Counted from the stretch's first letter, positions 26,286 to 35,480 are shown. The stretch: DNA of 64,000 nt from Faecalibacter sp. LW9 (GCF_034661295.1 NZ_CP141062.1:310001-374000); one strand, 5' to 3'. A program made the numbers and translations. Notes: a model not told the origin generated them from the sequence alone.

Positions 26286-27341
26286 TTAGTTAGCATCCCC
26301 TTTTTCGATGCCATCTTCTATTTTTTCTTTGACTTCTTGCTTTTCATCGGCATCTAATTTCATTTCGCCAGAAGTATCATCTTTTCGAATCACAACAGAA
26401 ATTGATATTGGAAAATGATCCGATCCTACGGATTCTTCAGTTTTCATATCTACTACACGAAATTGTGAGCTTAAGAAATAATGATCCAATGGCCATCGTA
26501 AGAACCAGTATTTTTCATGAAATGTATTGTACATACCATGTCCTCTTCGAGGATCTAACATTTGTGATGTTTTAAGGAATAATCGTGTCGTTCTACTCCA
26601 TGCCACATCATTCATATCCCCAAATACAATGCAGGCTTTTCCATATTCTTTAGCGGCTTTACCGGTTATTAATATTTCAGCATCACGTTCTGTACTTTCT
26701 TCATTTTCTTGCGGTACTGGAGGAGTTGGATGTAATCCATATAAGCGTACAATTTCATTGTTATATTGAATATCTACAACAATAGACGGAATCTCTTCAC
26801 TTATAAGGTAATTTACCTCATGATGTAGTATGGGAAGTTTCGAATAAAACAATAATCCATAAGTATTTTCTAAAGGAACTTCAATTTTATATTCAAATTG
26901 ATCTGTAGCCTCACGAATATTTTCCATCCAAGCCTTATTTGTTTCTAATAGGAACAAAATATCAGGTTGTGATGTATTGATAAGTTTCACCAATCGGTGA
27001 TATTGTTGATTGTCTTGATAAACATTTGAAACTAGTAAATTTAATGGTTTCTCTCCTGGATGTGGATCTACACGATCAATCATGGTCTTACCAATCGGTG
27101 TATATGGAATAATAACCCAAGCCAAATACAAGGTACAAATTCCAAGGAGAACCAATAAAACATCATCAAATATAGTTTTATCATCGATAAATGTCCATAT
27201 GATGAAGGATACAAAAATCAAAACCAATTTCTGAAATCTTGGATAATCGAAAACTCTTACGGACCAATGGTCGCTTCGAATAAAAGGGATTAAGACGGAT
27301 ATTATCAGGAAAATGAATAAAATGTAAAATACATAGATCAT
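26286..27341 (-). CDS. Membrane-anchored endonuclease/exonuclease/phosphatase family protein
   Basis: A 351-residue protein with three N-terminal hydrophobic segments (within residues 1-85) and a catalytic domain of the EEP fold outside or below the membrane. Catalytic landmarks are LLVSNVYQDNQQY (start of the fold), FLLETNKAWM with the metal-binding Glu, YGLHPTPP, VFGDMNDVAWS with the Asp-x-Asn pair, and GSDHFPIS with the Asp-His dyad. Members cleave phosphodiesters in DNA, RNA or phospholipids; substrate here is unknown. The charged tail after residue 325 is Lys/Glu-rich. The gene stands alone on the minus strand. Confidence 0.88.
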   Translation of the reverse strand: MIYVFYILFIFLIISVLIPFIRSDHWSVRVFDYPRFQKLVLIFVSFIIWTFIDDKTIFDDVLLVLLGICTLYLAWVIIPYTPIGKTMIDRVDPHPGEKPLNLLVSNVYQDNQQYHRLVKLINTSQPDILFLLETNKAWMENIREATDQFEYKIEVPLENTYGLLFYSKLPILHHEVNYLISEEIPSIVVDIQYNNEIVRLYGLHPTPPVPQENEESTERDAEILITGKAAKEYGKACIVFGDMNDVAWSRTTRLFLKTSQMLDPRRGHGMYNTFHEKYWFLRWPLDHYFLSSQFRVVDMKTEESVGSDHFPISISVVIRKDDTSGEMKLDADEKQEVKEKIEDGIEKGDAN

Positions 27342-27366
27342 AATATAAGTGTTACTTTAGTAATAG

Positions 27367-27399
27367 TTGTTCTTAGTCGGTTCTACTTTCTTAACTTTG
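27367..27399 (+). promoter_or_regulatory. Candidate promoter of the FAD oxidoreductase gene
   Basis: TTG (27367-27369), 22 bases, TAACTTTG (27392-27399). The downstream TTG start codon is 19 bases further. Spacing is at the long end of the usual range. Confidence 0.45.
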
Positions 27400-27418
27400 T
27401 GTTTTAAAAGTTTATAAT

Positions 27419-28481
27419 TTGAAAACTGTAGATTATATTATCGTTGGACAAGGTGTTGCAGGTAGTTGTATGGCTTTGCAATTGTTAGAAAACAATAAAT
27501 CGTTTCTTGTTATTGATGATAATGCACATAAAGCTTCTGCAATAGCTGCCGGAATTTATAATCCCGTTGTTTTAAAACGTTTTGCTGTTGTTTGGAATGC
27601 TCAACAACAAATCAAAAAGTTAAAAAAAGTTTTTCATTCCTTTGAGCAATTATTAAACCAAAAATATGATTTTGAGTTTCCGGTCTATCGAATTTTCAAC
27701 GATGAAAATGAAAAGAAAACTTGGTTGAAAAAATCTAATCGTGAAGATTTAAAGGATTTCTTATCTCAAGATTTTAATGCGTTGAATGCATTTGAAAATA
27801 TTAATCAACCTTTAGGAACGGGGGAAGTAATGCATACGAATCGACCTGTCTAATTTATTACCTAATTTTAAATCCTATCTACTGGCTCATGACTTATGTT
27901 TAGATGAATCATTTGATTATTCTTTATTGAAATTGAACGATAATGGCATTAGCTATAAAAATATACATGCGAAGAAAATTATTTTTGCAGAAGGTTATCA
28001 TATTAAAAAGAATCCTTGGTTCAATCAATTGCCTGTAATCGGTGTTAAAGGTGAAGTGCTTCGAGTGAAAACAAATGCATATTTACCCAATGCAGTGGTG
28101 AAAGCAAAAGAGTTTTTAATGCCATTGGCCTCTCAAGAATATTTTGTAGGAGCAACGTATGATCGCGACCATGTAGATTATGAAATTACCGAATCTGCAA
28201 AAGAAAATTTACTACAAGGTTTAAAACAATTTCTAAAAGATGAAATTGAAGTAATTGACCAAAAAGCATCCATTCGTCCAACAGTGTCCGATCGCCGCCC
28301 CATTATTGGTTCACATCCACATTACCACCAATTGATTTGTTTGAATGGGATGGGTACACGTGGGACTATGCTCGCTCCGGTTATGGTCGAAGAATTATAC
28401 GATTATTTAGAGCATGGAAAACCAATCACACCAGAGGCAGATATTGCTCGATTTTATACCTTAATGAAAAATGAAAATTAA
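27419..28481 (+). pseudogene. FAD-dependent (DAO-type) oxidoreductase, frameshifted
   Basis: Two frames together encode a D-amino-acid-oxidase-like flavoprotein of about 350 residues. The first part (27419-27853, TTG start) has the FAD motif YIIVGQGVAGSCMALQLLE. It runs out of frame after GTGEVMHT near 27840. The second frame carries on at once as RIDLSNLLPNFKSYLLAHD and continues through VGATYDRDHVDYEIT and SIRPTVSDRRPIIG to 28481. Related proteins have Thr-Gly-Arg-Ile-Asp at this junction, so a five-base deletion removing the TG codons would explain the break. Either a true loss of function or a sequencing error; the rest looks well conserved. Confidence 0.8.
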
Positions 28482-28926
28482 ACATATCATCTTTCAATTC
28501 TTAGCTGGATTGTTTCTGATGTTAGGAAGTAAACAATTGTATGTTTTAGGAAATATCGAATTGTTAGAATTAATTAGTTCGATGGGAAAGGAAAGTTTCG
28601 CCTACTTTGCAAATAAATCGGATCGTTTTGGGATATCAAGCGCATTACAAAAATTAATCATTTTTAAAATTGTATTGGGGTTTGTTGCGATAGGGATTAG
28701 TTATATTATTCTATTTGTAATGGCGTATAAAAAACGATGGAATTGGAATATCCCTTTAATCATTTCCATTGTATTAGGAATAATCCATTATTTGAATTGG
28801 ATTCAATTATCCCCGATTTCATTGTTCTCAAAACAATTGATGATCGCTTATCTATTACCTGTTATCGTTTCATTTGGGCTATCAGGTCTATTTTATTGGT
28901 TGTCTTTTCGCACAACATCGAAGTAA
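28471..28926 (+). CDS. Small four-helix membrane protein, unknown
   Basis: A 151-residue integral membrane protein with four hydrophobic segments (about residues 5-25, 65-88, 95-112 and 122-146). I recognise no family. Its ATG overlaps the end of the flavoprotein frame by 11 bases, so the two were probably translated together; loss of the upstream frame could reduce its expression. The ABC-F gene follows after 38 bases. Confidence 0.7.
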   Translation: MKIKHIIFQFLAGLFLMLGSKQLYVLGNIELLELISSMGKESFAYFANKSDRFGISSALQKLIIFKIVLGFVAIGISYIILFVMAYKKRWNWNIPLIISIVLGIIHYLNWIQLSPISLFSKQLMIAYLLPVIVSFGLSGLFYWLSFRTTSK

Positions 28927-28952
28927 AAATTTTATAAAGCAAAAAAACCAAT

Positions 28953-28960
28953 TACTTTTG
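28953..28960 (+). promoter_or_regulatory. -7 element (TACTTTTG) directly before the ABC-F start
   Basis: TACTTTTG ends four bases before the ATG at 28965. Transcription from it would begin at about the start codon, suggesting a leaderless or nearly leaderless message. The -33 region is only weakly matched. Confidence 0.45.
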
Positions 28961-28964
28961 CAAA

Positions 28965-30881
28965 ATGTTATTAGTACAGAATTTAGGAGTTTATTTTTCA
29001 GGAAAATATTTATTTGAAGATGTTTCATTTCGTATCAACAAAGGAAACCGAGTAGGGTTAGTTGGTAAAAATGGAGCTGGAAAATCAACTTTATTAAAAA
29101 TATTATCAAAACAAGATCAACCTTCAGAAGGGGAGGTAATCTATGAAGGTGAAGTTACGGTAGGTTATTTATCACAGGACATCGACTTCGTACAAGGTCG
29201 TACCGTTTGGCAAGAAGCTGATTCTGCCTTCGAGCAATTGGTCGAGATCCAAGAGCGTATAGATTTTGTGAACAAAGAATTAGCAGAACGTACCGATTAT
29301 GAATCGGATGAATATGCAAAATTAATTGAAGATATTTCAACGCTAACTGATCGATTTGGCTTATTGGGTGGATACACAAAAGATGCTGAAATCGAACAGA
29401 TTTTAGGTGGATTAGGATTTAAAAATTCTGATTTTCACCGTCCTACGGATGAGTTTTCAGGAGGATGGCGTATGCGTATCGAATTAGCCAAATTACTTTT
29501 ACAAAAGCACGATGTAATGCTTTTAGATGAGCCGACGAACCACTTAGATATCGATTCGATTATTTGGTTAGAGGAATTCTTAAAAGATTATGCAGGTGCA
29601 GTTGTATTGGTTTCACACGACCGTCAATTTTTAGATAATGTGACTAACCGTACCATTGAAATTGCGAACCGTCACATTTCTGATTTTAAAGCCAATTATA
29701 CTAAATACTTAGAGTTACGCGAAGATCGTCGCATTAAGTTAGAACAGGCACAAAAGAATCAGGAACAAATGATTAAGCACACAGAGGATTTAATTTCTAA
29801 ATTCCGTGCAAAGGCTAATAAAGCTTCGATGGCTCAATCGTTAATCAAAAAGTTAGATAAAATTGAGCGTATTGAAGTTGAGAGTGATGATGTAACGAAA
29901 ATGAACATTCGTTTTGTGGACGCTATTCAACCGGGGAAAATTATCTTTGAATTAGATAATGTGGGTGTTTCATTTGGTGATCATCAAGTGTTCGATGGCG
30001 TTTCATTTTATGTTAATCGTGGAGAGAAAATTGCTTTCGTTGGTCAAAATGGGCAAGGAAAAACAACTTTATCGCGTTGTATAATTGGTGAACAACCGTA
30101 TACAGGTATGATTAAACATGGACATAATGTTGAAATTGGATATTTTGCTCAAAATCAAGCCCATGTTCTAAATGATAAATTAACCGTGCAAGAAGAAGCT
30201 GAGAATTCAGCAACAGAAGAAACACGTAAACATGTTCGTGATTATTTAGGAGCGTTTATGTTTGGTGGTGATGCGGTGGATAAAAAAGTTTCGGTATTAT
30301 CGGGAGGAGAAAGAAATCGTCTAGCTTTATGTAAATTATTATTACGTCCATTTAACGTGTTAATTATGGATGAGCCGACGAACCACTTGGATATCGTTTC
30401 AAAAGAATTGTTGAAAAAAGCATTACAAAAGTATACAGGAACATTAATTTTAGTTTCTCACGACCGTGAATTCTTAGAAGGATTAGTGGATAAAGTATTT
30501 GATTTCCGTAATGGTCAAGTGAAAGAGTATTTATCAGGTATTGATGATTACTTAGCTGAAGTAAAAGCGGGGAACTTCCGTGAGGTTGAAAAAGGAAATA
30601 TCTTAGCTGCTCCAAAAGAAGAAAAGCTGGTTGAGGTTAAAATTGAACAAGCAAAACGTGTATTATCTTTTGAAGAAGAAAAGGAACAAAAACGTTTAAA
30701 AAATAAATTATCGAAAATCGAAGCTGATATTACAACTTTAGAAGAGAAGGTTGCAAAATTAGAAGCGCATATGGCCGATGGGAATCAATCGCAGAAGGAT
30801 TTGGATGACTATCATCAAGCGCAACAAGATTTAGAAAATAAGATGTTAGAATGGGAAGAAATTTCTGAACAAATCATCTAA
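28965..30881 (+). CDS. ABC-F family ribosome-associated ATPase
   Basis: A 638-residue soluble protein with two ATP-binding cassettes and no membrane part, typical of ABC-F translation factors that act at the ribosomal E site. Walker A motifs are GKNGAGKST and GQNGQGKTT, signatures FSGGWRMRIELAKLL and LSGGERNRLALCKLL, and each Walker B is followed by DEPTNHLDI. The linker between the cassettes (about residues 240-310) is the charged P-site tRNA interaction motif. The C-terminal 90 residues are a coiled coil. The layout is nearest to the Uup/YheS-type housekeeping group; an antibiotic-resistance role is not indicated. A terminator follows. Confidence 0.92.
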   Translation: MLLVQNLGVYFSGKYLFEDVSFRINKGNRVGLVGKNGAGKSTLLKILSKQDQPSEGEVIYEGEVTVGYLSQDIDFVQGRTVWQEADSAFEQLVEIQERIDFVNKELAERTDYESDEYAKLIEDISTLTDRFGLLGGYTKDAEIEQILGGLGFKNSDFHRPTDEFSGGWRMRIELAKLLLQKHDVMLLDEPTNHLDIDSIIWLEEFLKDYAGAVVLVSHDRQFLDNVTNRTIEIANRHISDFKANYTKYLELREDRRIKLEQAQKNQEQMIKHTEDLISKFRAKANKASMAQSLIKKLDKIERIEVESDDVTKMNIRFVDAIQPGKIIFELDNVGVSFGDHQVFDGVSFYVNRGEKIAFVGQNGQGKTTLSRCIIGEQPYTGMIKHGHNVEIGYFAQNQAHVLNDKLTVQEEAENSATEETRKHVRDYLGAFMFGGDAVDKKVSVLSGGERNRLALCKLLLRPFNVLIMDEPTNHLDIVSKELLKKALQKYTGTLILVSHDREFLEGLVDKVFDFRNGQVKEYLSGIDDYLAEVKAGNFREVEKGNILAAPKEEKLVEVKIEQAKRVLSFEEEKEQKRLKNKLSKIEADITTLEEKVAKLEAHMADGNQSQKDLDDYHQAQQDLENKMLEWEEISEQII

Positions 30882-30901
30882 ATATATTATTACTAAGTTT
30901 T

Positions 30902-30931
30902 AAAAGTGCTATTTTATATAGCACTTTTTTT
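30902..30931 (+). terminator. Terminator after the ABC-F gene
   Basis: AAAAGTGCTAT pairs with ATAGCACTTTT, then a T tract. Confidence 0.85.
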
Positions 30932-31019
30932 ATACATGTTATTTTTAGATTATATAAATTTTGTTTAGACTAAATTCTATTCTAGTAATTTGAATTTCTA
31001 TATCTTTAAAATAAAATTA

Positions 31020-31811
31020 ATGAATAATCCAGTATTCGGCATTGCATTATCAGGTGGAGGGCACAGAGGTTTGGCTCATGTTGGAATTTTACAATTTTTA
31101 GACGAACAAAAAATATCCCCACAGATACTTTCCGGAACCAGTGCAGGGGCTATTGTTGCTTCGATGTATGCGATTGGTAAAACACCTCTAGAAATTCTAG
31201 AATTATTTCAGTCGATCTCTTTTTTTAACTGGAATTATCTTACAACCAAGAAAGCAGGATTATTTGATATAGAAAGATTAGAAATTTATTTGGACAGAGA
31301 GCTAGGTGATCGTACAATAGGTGAACTAAATAAAGATGTTTACATTTCTGCAACGGATATGCAACGCGGTAGATTAAAAATTTTTAATAGAGATACAATG
31401 GCTAAAAAAGCAATTCTCGCATCATGTGCTTTTCCAGCAGTTTTTTCGCCAGTAGTTATAGACGGAATAACTTATAGTGATGGCGGAATGTTAAATAATT
31501 TTCCTGTAACTACAATACAAGGTCATTGCGATTATTTAATAGGATCCAATGTGAATCCTGTTGTAGAAACTTCAGCTAATAATCTTAAATCAATAAAATC
31601 AATTACACTAAGATCATTCGAGATTATGATGAATAATAATGCACATCAGCATAAAAATTTGTGTGATTGGTATCTTGAACCAGCTGATTTGGCTAAGTAT
31701 TTCACTTTTGAAACTTCGAAATCTAAAATGAAGGAAATTTATGATATAGGTTATTTAGAAGCAAAATCGAATTTTTCAACTTTTGAAGATTTATTAAAAA
31801 TAAAAAAGTAA
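31020..31811 (+). CDS. Patatin-like phospholipase
   Basis: A 263-residue cytoplasmic lipid acyl hydrolase. It has the full patatin set: the oxyanion-hole loop SGGGHRG near residue 12, the nucleophile elbow GTSAG near residue 40, and the catalytic Asp in SDGGMLNNFP. Such enzymes cleave acyl chains from phospholipids with a Ser-Asp dyad. I chose the ATG at 31020 because it gives the usual short lead to the glycine loop; a TTG at 30990 would add ten residues. It stands alone between the ABC-F gene and the first tRNA cluster. Confidence 0.9.
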   Translation: MNNPVFGIALSGGGHRGLAHVGILQFLDEQKISPQILSGTSAGAIVASMYAIGKTPLEILELFQSISFFNWNYLTTKKAGLFDIERLEIYLDRELGDRTIGELNKDVYISATDMQRGRLKIFNRDTMAKKAILASCAFPAVFSPVVIDGITYSDGGMLNNFPVTTIQGHCDYLIGSNVNPVVETSANNLKSIKSITLRSFEIMMNNNAHQHKNLCDWYLEPADLAKYFTFETSKSKMKEIYDIGYLEAKSNFSTFEDLLKIKK

Positions 31812-31895
31812 TAACTTTTTAATGATGTAATTTTTTTGTTATTAAATAGTTAACTCAAAACGTCGAAAAACCTAAGAAAAAATTGTTTTCAAAAG

Positions 31896-31926
31896 TTTGG
31901 TAATTCAAAATCCTGTTCTATATTTG
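31896..31926 (+). promoter_or_regulatory. Promoter of the forward tRNA-Gly/Leu cluster
   Basis: TTTG (31896-31899), 19 bases, TATATTTG (31919-31926) is an exact match to the Bacteroidota consensus. The first tRNA begins 11 bases further. The same TATATTTGCA box precedes three minus-strand tRNA units at 56.8-58.4 kb. Confidence 0.8.
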
Positions 31927-31937
31927 CACTCACAATC

Positions 31938-32010
31938 GCGGGAATAGCTCAATTGGTAGAGCGTCAGCCTTCCAAGCTGAATGTTGCGGGTTCGAGTCCC
32001 GTTTCCCGCT
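31938..32010 (+). tRNA. tRNA-Gly(TCC)
   Basis: Complete cloverleaf of 73 bases: acceptor GCGGGAA with TTCCCGC, D-arm GCTCAATTGGTAGAGC, anticodon loop CTTCCAA, T-arm GCGGG with CCCGT around TTCGAGT. No encoded CCA. Confidence 0.97.
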
Positions 32011-32041
32011 CTTTGAAATATTGAAAAATTAATCAAATTTT

Positions 32042-32125
32042 GCCTTGGTGGTGGAATTGGTAGACACGCAGGACTTAAAATCCTGTGTCCATTAGGACGT
32101 GCGGGTTCAAGTCCCGCCTGAGGTA
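32042..32125 (+). tRNA. tRNA-Leu(TAA)
   Basis: 84 bases with the long variable arm of class II tRNAs (GTCC-ATTA-GGAC), anticodon loop CTTAAAA, T-loop TTCAAGT, acceptor GCCTTGG with CTGAGGT including G-T pairs. Confidence 0.97.
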
Positions 32126-32150
32126 CTTTTTTTGATTAATAATAATTTAC

Positions 32151-32223
32151 GCGGGAATAGCTCAATTGGTAGAGCGTCAGCCTTCCAAGCTGAATGTTGC
32201 GGGTTCGAGTCCCGTTTCCCGCT
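32151..32223 (+). tRNA. tRNA-Gly(TCC)
   Basis: Identical to the copy at 31938. Second unit of the alternating Gly/Leu array. Confidence 0.97.
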
Positions 32224-32255
32224 CTTTGAAATAACTGAAAATATAAATTAATTTT

Positions 32256-32339
32256 GCCTTGGTGGTGGAATTGGTAGACACGCAGGACTTAAAATCCTGT
32301 GCTCATTAGAGCGTGCGGGTTCAAGTCCCGCCTGAGGTA
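32256..32339 (+). tRNA. tRNA-Leu(TAA), variable-arm variant
   Basis: As the copy at 32042 but with the variable-arm stem GCTC-ATTA-GAGC in place of GTCC-ATTA-GGAC; pairing is kept by matched changes on both sides. Confidence 0.97.
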
Positions 32340-32366
32340 CTTTTTTAATTTATATCTTTCTACACT

Positions 32367-32439
32367 GCGGGAATAGCTCAATTGGTAGAGCGTCAGCCTT
32401 CCAAGCTGAATGTTGCGGGTTCGAGTCCCGTTTCCCGCT
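32367..32439 (+). tRNA. tRNA-Gly(TCC)
   Basis: Identical to the other two forward copies; third Gly of the array. Confidence 0.97.
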
Positions 32440-32465
32440 CTAACTTTTCTTTACAAAAGTTGGAT

Positions 32466-32549
32466 GCCTTGGTGGTGGAATTGGTAGACACGCAGGACTT
32501 AAAATCCTGTGTCCATTAGGACGTGCGGGTTCAAGTCCCGCCTGAGGTA
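32466..32549 (+). tRNA. tRNA-Leu(TAA)
   Basis: Same sequence as the copy at 32042, with the GTCC/GGAC variable arm. Last gene of the forward cluster. Confidence 0.97.
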
Positions 32550-32551
32550 CT

Positions 32552-32586
32552 AAAAGCTCAAGAATTTTTTTTCTTGGGCTTTTTTT
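32552..32586 (+). terminator. Terminator of the forward tRNA cluster
   Basis: AAAAGCTCAAGAA pairs with TTCTTGGGCTTTT (one G-T pair) and is followed by T residues, directly after the last tRNA-Leu. Confidence 0.85.
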
Positions 32587-32590
32587 ATTT

Positions 32591-33104
32591 ATACGAATTT
32601 GACTTCTTAATCATTTTCATTAATTGTAGTTATAATAATCCAAATAGCTATTTTGAATTTGATAAAATCGAATATTATAGATTAGGTAAGAATTACATTG
32701 ATTTGAATAAAGATTCGAAAGTAATTAATCCATTGGATACAACTAATATTGCAGTGTTTCAATTTAATGTGATTAATACTTATATACCTTTAGATTTAAA
32801 TAATAATCAACTTCAAAATAAACTAAAGGAAATTGGATTTAGTAAGTTAGAAATTCCAGAAAAATATTATAAGGATATTGATAAAATTTTTAGTTATAAA
32901 GAATATGAGGAATCATTTCAAGCAATGTGTTTGCCATCATATAGAGATATTTTAATTTTTAAAAAGGAAAATGAAATTATAGGAATAGCAAAAATTTGTT
33001 TTCAATGTGGTCAACATGCTATTAGTGGAGCATCTGGAGAAACAGATTGGTTTGGAGGTGATGGCGATTACGAAAAATTAGAAAAAATTTTATATCAAGA
33101 ATAA
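32591..33104 (+). pseudogene. N-terminally truncated gene at the edge of the inverted repeat
   Basis: The frame is open leftward through the tRNA terminator and into tRNA-Leu, but no plausible start codon exists between the repeat edge and codon 115 of the frame. The first readable part (LIIFINCSYNNPN) looks like the end of a lipoprotein signal peptide with Cys as the lipidation site. About 160 codons follow (YFEFDKIEYYRLGKN, then IAKICFQCGQHAISGASG, ending LEKILYQE). I recognise no family. Most likely a small lipoprotein gene that lost its promoter and start when the tRNA repeat arm was placed next to it. A non-standard start such as ATT cannot be excluded. Confidence 0.6.
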
Positions 33105-33136
33105 AAAAAACCGACATGAAAGTGTCGGTTTTTTAT
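33105..33136. terminator. Bidirectional terminator between the truncated gene and rho
   Basis: AAAAACCGACA and TGTCGGTTTTT pair around six bases, with A-rich and T-rich flanks that suit both strands. Confidence 0.85.
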
Positions 33137-33154
33137 TTATATATTCATTAGAAA

Positions 33155-34831
33155 TTATTTTCCATTCATAGAGATTAAAAACTCTTCGTTGTTGCGAGTT
33201 GTTTTAATGCGTTGATGTAAGAAATCCATCGCTTCTACAGGATTCATATCCGATAAATGATTGCGTAATACCCACATGCGTTGTTGAGTTGATTCTTCTA
33301 ATAATAAATCATCTTTACGCGTAGAAGAACTTACTAAATCAATCGCAGGGAAAATACGTTTATTCGAAATCTTACGATCCAATTGTAATTCCATATTACC
33401 AGTACCTTTAAATTCTTCGAAAATAACTTCGTCCATTTTAGAACCTGTATCAATTAAAGCAGTCGCAATAATCGTTAACGACCCTCCATTTTCGATGTTA
33501 CGAGCAGCTCCAAAGAAGCGTTTTGGTTTGTGTAATGCATTGGCATCAACCCCTCCCGATAATACTTTACCAGAAGCTGGTGAAACTGTATTGTATGCAC
33601 GTGCTAAACGGGTAATAGAGTCTAATAAAATCACGACATCATGTCCACATTCTACCATACGTTTAGCCTTTTCTAAAACGATATTGGCAATTTTTACGTG
33701 ACGAGAAGCTTCTTCATCAAAGGTAGAAGCGATAACTTCACCGTTTACAGATCGTTTCATATCTGTGACCTCTTCTGGACGCTCATCAATTAAAAGTACA
33801 ATTAAGTAAACTTCTGGGTGATTCTGTGCAATTCCGTTTGCGATATCTTTTAATAAAGTCGTTTTTCCTGTCTTTGGTGGCGCTACAATCATACCACGTT
33901 GACCTTTACCAATCGGAGTAAATAAATCGATGACACGATTTGATAAAGCATGTGAGTTACTTAAGTTGAATTTCTCGTTTGGAAATAGGGGAGTTAAATG
34001 TTCGAAAGAAATACGATCACGTACATAATCTGGTGTACGGCCATTAATTTCGATGATTTTAATTAAAGGGAAATATTTTTCACCTTCTTTAGGAGGTCTT
34101 ACTTCTCCTGTAATGGTATCACCAGTTTTTAAACCAAATAAACGGATTTGGGATTGAGAAACATACACATCATCGGGAGATGATAAGTAGTTGTAATCCG
34201 AAGATCGTAAAAATCCATAATTGTTATCTGGTAAAATTTCTAAAACACCTTCTGCTTTGATTATGCTATCGAATTCATAATTCGCGGCACGGTATTTATT
34301 TTTTTGTTGATGATGATTTTGATTGTTCTGTTGAGGTTGATCAGAATTGGAATTGCGTTGTTGATTTTGTTGTTTGCGCTGGTTCTGATTTTTATTGTTT
34401 TGCTTCGGATTGTTTTGGTGTTGAGGTTTAGCCTCTGTTCCAGAATGATCTTCTGCTTTAGATTCTTCTTTTGTTTCTGTCGCAGTGTCTGTGGCTTCTT
34501 GCCTCTTCGAAACTTTTTGTTTAGTAGATTTTTGAGTTGATTCTTTAGGATTTTCATCAACTTTATTTTCTATCTCGGTTTCAGCTTCTACTGCGGCTTC
34601 CGTTTGTTTGGAAACTCTTTTTCTTTTTGGTTTCGTTTCCTCACGTTCAGTAGATGTAGCCGTTTCATCTTCTTTTTCTTCATTTACCGGTTGTGGTTGA
34701 GAATCAAGAAATTTTTCAATAGCTGCTTGTAATTCCCCTTTCTTTAATTTCTTAAAGTTATCGATTTGGAATTGTGCTGCTAGCTTTTGTAATTCGGCTA
34801 ATTTTAATGATTTAATATCGGTTTCTGACAT
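33155..34831 (-). CDS. rho: Transcription termination factor Rho with long disordered insert
   Basis: A 558-residue hexameric RNA helicase that ends transcription. It starts with the Rho N-terminal helical domain ([18 protein letters not shown]). Residues 45-185 are a low-complexity insert rich in Glu, Lys, Gln and Asn. The cold-shock-like RNA-binding domain follows ([20 protein letters not shown]) and then the ATPase domain with Walker [10 protein letters not shown], Walker [17 protein letters not shown] and the [23 protein letters not shown]-loop region (key residues [15 protein letters not shown]). The insert is characteristic of Bacteroidota Rho. The divergent DUF4293 gene upstream is its usual neighbour. 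Confidence 0.97.
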   Translation of the reverse strand: MSETDIKSLKLAELQKLAAQFQIDNFKKLKKGELQAAIEKFLDSQPQPVNEEKEDETATSTEREETKPKRKRVSKQTEAAVEAETEIENKVDENPKESTQKSTKQKVSKRQEATDTATETKEESKAEDHSGTEAKPQHQNNPKQNNKNQNQRKQQNQQRNSNSDQPQQNNQNHHQQKNKYRAANYEFDSIIKAEGVLEILPDNNYGFLRSSDYNYLSSPDDVYVSQSQIRLFGLKTGDTITGEVRPPKEGEKYFPLIKIIEINGRTPDYVRDRISFEHLTPLFPNEKFNLSNSHALSNRVIDLFTPIGKGQRGMIVAPPKTGKTTLLKDIANGIAQNHPEVYLIVLLIDERPEEVTDMKRSVNGEVIASTFDEEASRHVKIANIVLEKAKRMVECGHDVVILLDSITRLARAYNTVSPASGKVLSGGVDANALHKPKRFFGAARNIENGGSLTIIATALIDTGSKMDEVIFEEFKGTGNMELQLDRKISNKRIFPAIDLVSSSTRKDDLLLEESTQQRMWVLRNHLSDMNPVEAMDFLHQRIKTTRNNEEFLISMNGK

Positions 34832-34955
34832 AAACTTATTATGTATGAGGTATTTTTAAAATAAAATAATGGTGAGATTATAACTAAGAATAATTACAAT
34901 AAATGCTGTAAATGATGTGGTTATAAAGTATTTATACTGCAATAGTACGAAATTC

Positions 34956-34986
34956 TTGGAATAAGTAAAAAAAATATATACATTTG
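34956..34986 (+). promoter_or_regulatory. Promoter of the DUF4293 gene
   Basis: TTG (34956-34958), 20 bases, TACATTTG (34979-34986), with the ATG 17 bases further. Good match to the Bacteroidota consensus. Confidence 0.65.
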
Positions 34987-35003
34987 TATACGAATTTTAA
35001 GAT

Positions 35004-35417
35004 ATGATTCAGAGAAAGCAAAGTATTTACTTATTTTTAGCCGGATTAATCTCAATGATCTTTGCGGTTAACTTGGATAAATTAGTTGATATTTCATTAA
35101 ATTTTTTATCAGATCCTTCAAAGGGTGATTTAATTTTTAGTCTTGCATTTTTCTTTTCAGCATTCGTATCTTTTTTATCAATCCTGTTATTTAAGAACAG
35201 AAAACTTCAAATAACGTTGGGATGGGTAAATATTATTTTGAATATTTTATTAATTGGTTCTTTCATTTTTAGTCTGCTAAACTTATCTGGAGGAGAAAAT
35301 CCTGAGAAAGGTATTTGGGCTATCGTTCCTTTAATCTCGGTTGTATTACTGTCAATTGCCAACCGCTTGATCAAAAAGGATGATGACCTTGTGAAATCTG
35401 TAGATCGATTTAGATAA
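35004..35417 (+). CDS. DUF4293 family membrane protein
   Basis: A 137-residue protein with four transmembrane helices (about residues 7-25, 43-62, 68-90 and 100-118). The start MIQRKQSIYLFLAGLISM and the pattern of helices match the DUF4293 family, which is found beside rho throughout Flavobacteriia. Its function is unknown. It is divergent from rho and has its own terminator. Confidence 0.85.
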   Translation: MIQRKQSIYLFLAGLISMIFAVNLDKLVDISLNFLSDPSKGDLIFSLAFFFSAFVSFLSILLFKNRKLQITLGWVNIILNILLIGSFIFSLLNLSGGENPEKGIWAIVPLISVVLLSIANRLIKKDDDLVKSVDRFR

Positions 35418-35446
35418 GACCAACAACTTTTATATGAGCGTAATTT

Positions 35447-35480
35447 AAAGCAGTTTTAGAAAACTAAAACTGCTTTTTTT
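35447..35480 (+). terminator. Terminator after the DUF4293 gene
   Basis: AAAGCAGTTTTAG pairs with CTAAAACTGCTTT around a three-base loop, followed by a T tract. Confidence 0.88.

Larger units (their letters stand above)
32223..32590. repeat. Inverted repeat arm A (368 bp, tRNA-containing)
   Basis: Runs from the last base of the second tRNA-Gly through Leu, Gly, Leu and the terminator. It pairs base for base, without gaps, with the reverse complement of 57953-58320 (paired coordinates sum to 90543). The tRNA genes and the two spacers between them appear identical; I see one mismatch, in the terminator loop. Confidence 0.9.

Noticed and set aside
28965-30881. Antibiotic-resistance ABC-F (Vga/Lsa/Msr-like) gene.
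   Set aside because: No resistance-type long linker or neighbouring resistance genes are seen; the coiled-coil C-terminal extension fits housekeeping Uup-like members.
31938-32549. CRISPR-like regular repeats.
   Set aside because: The repeating units are complete tRNA-Gly and tRNA-Leu cloverleaves with terminator and promoter, not short repeats with unique spacers.
32523-33104. A 193-codon gene starting at the ATG-like position inside tRNA-Leu.
   Set aside because: The first part would be translated from tRNA and terminator sequence. Only the portion after the repeat edge looks like protein, so it is listed as a truncated gene.
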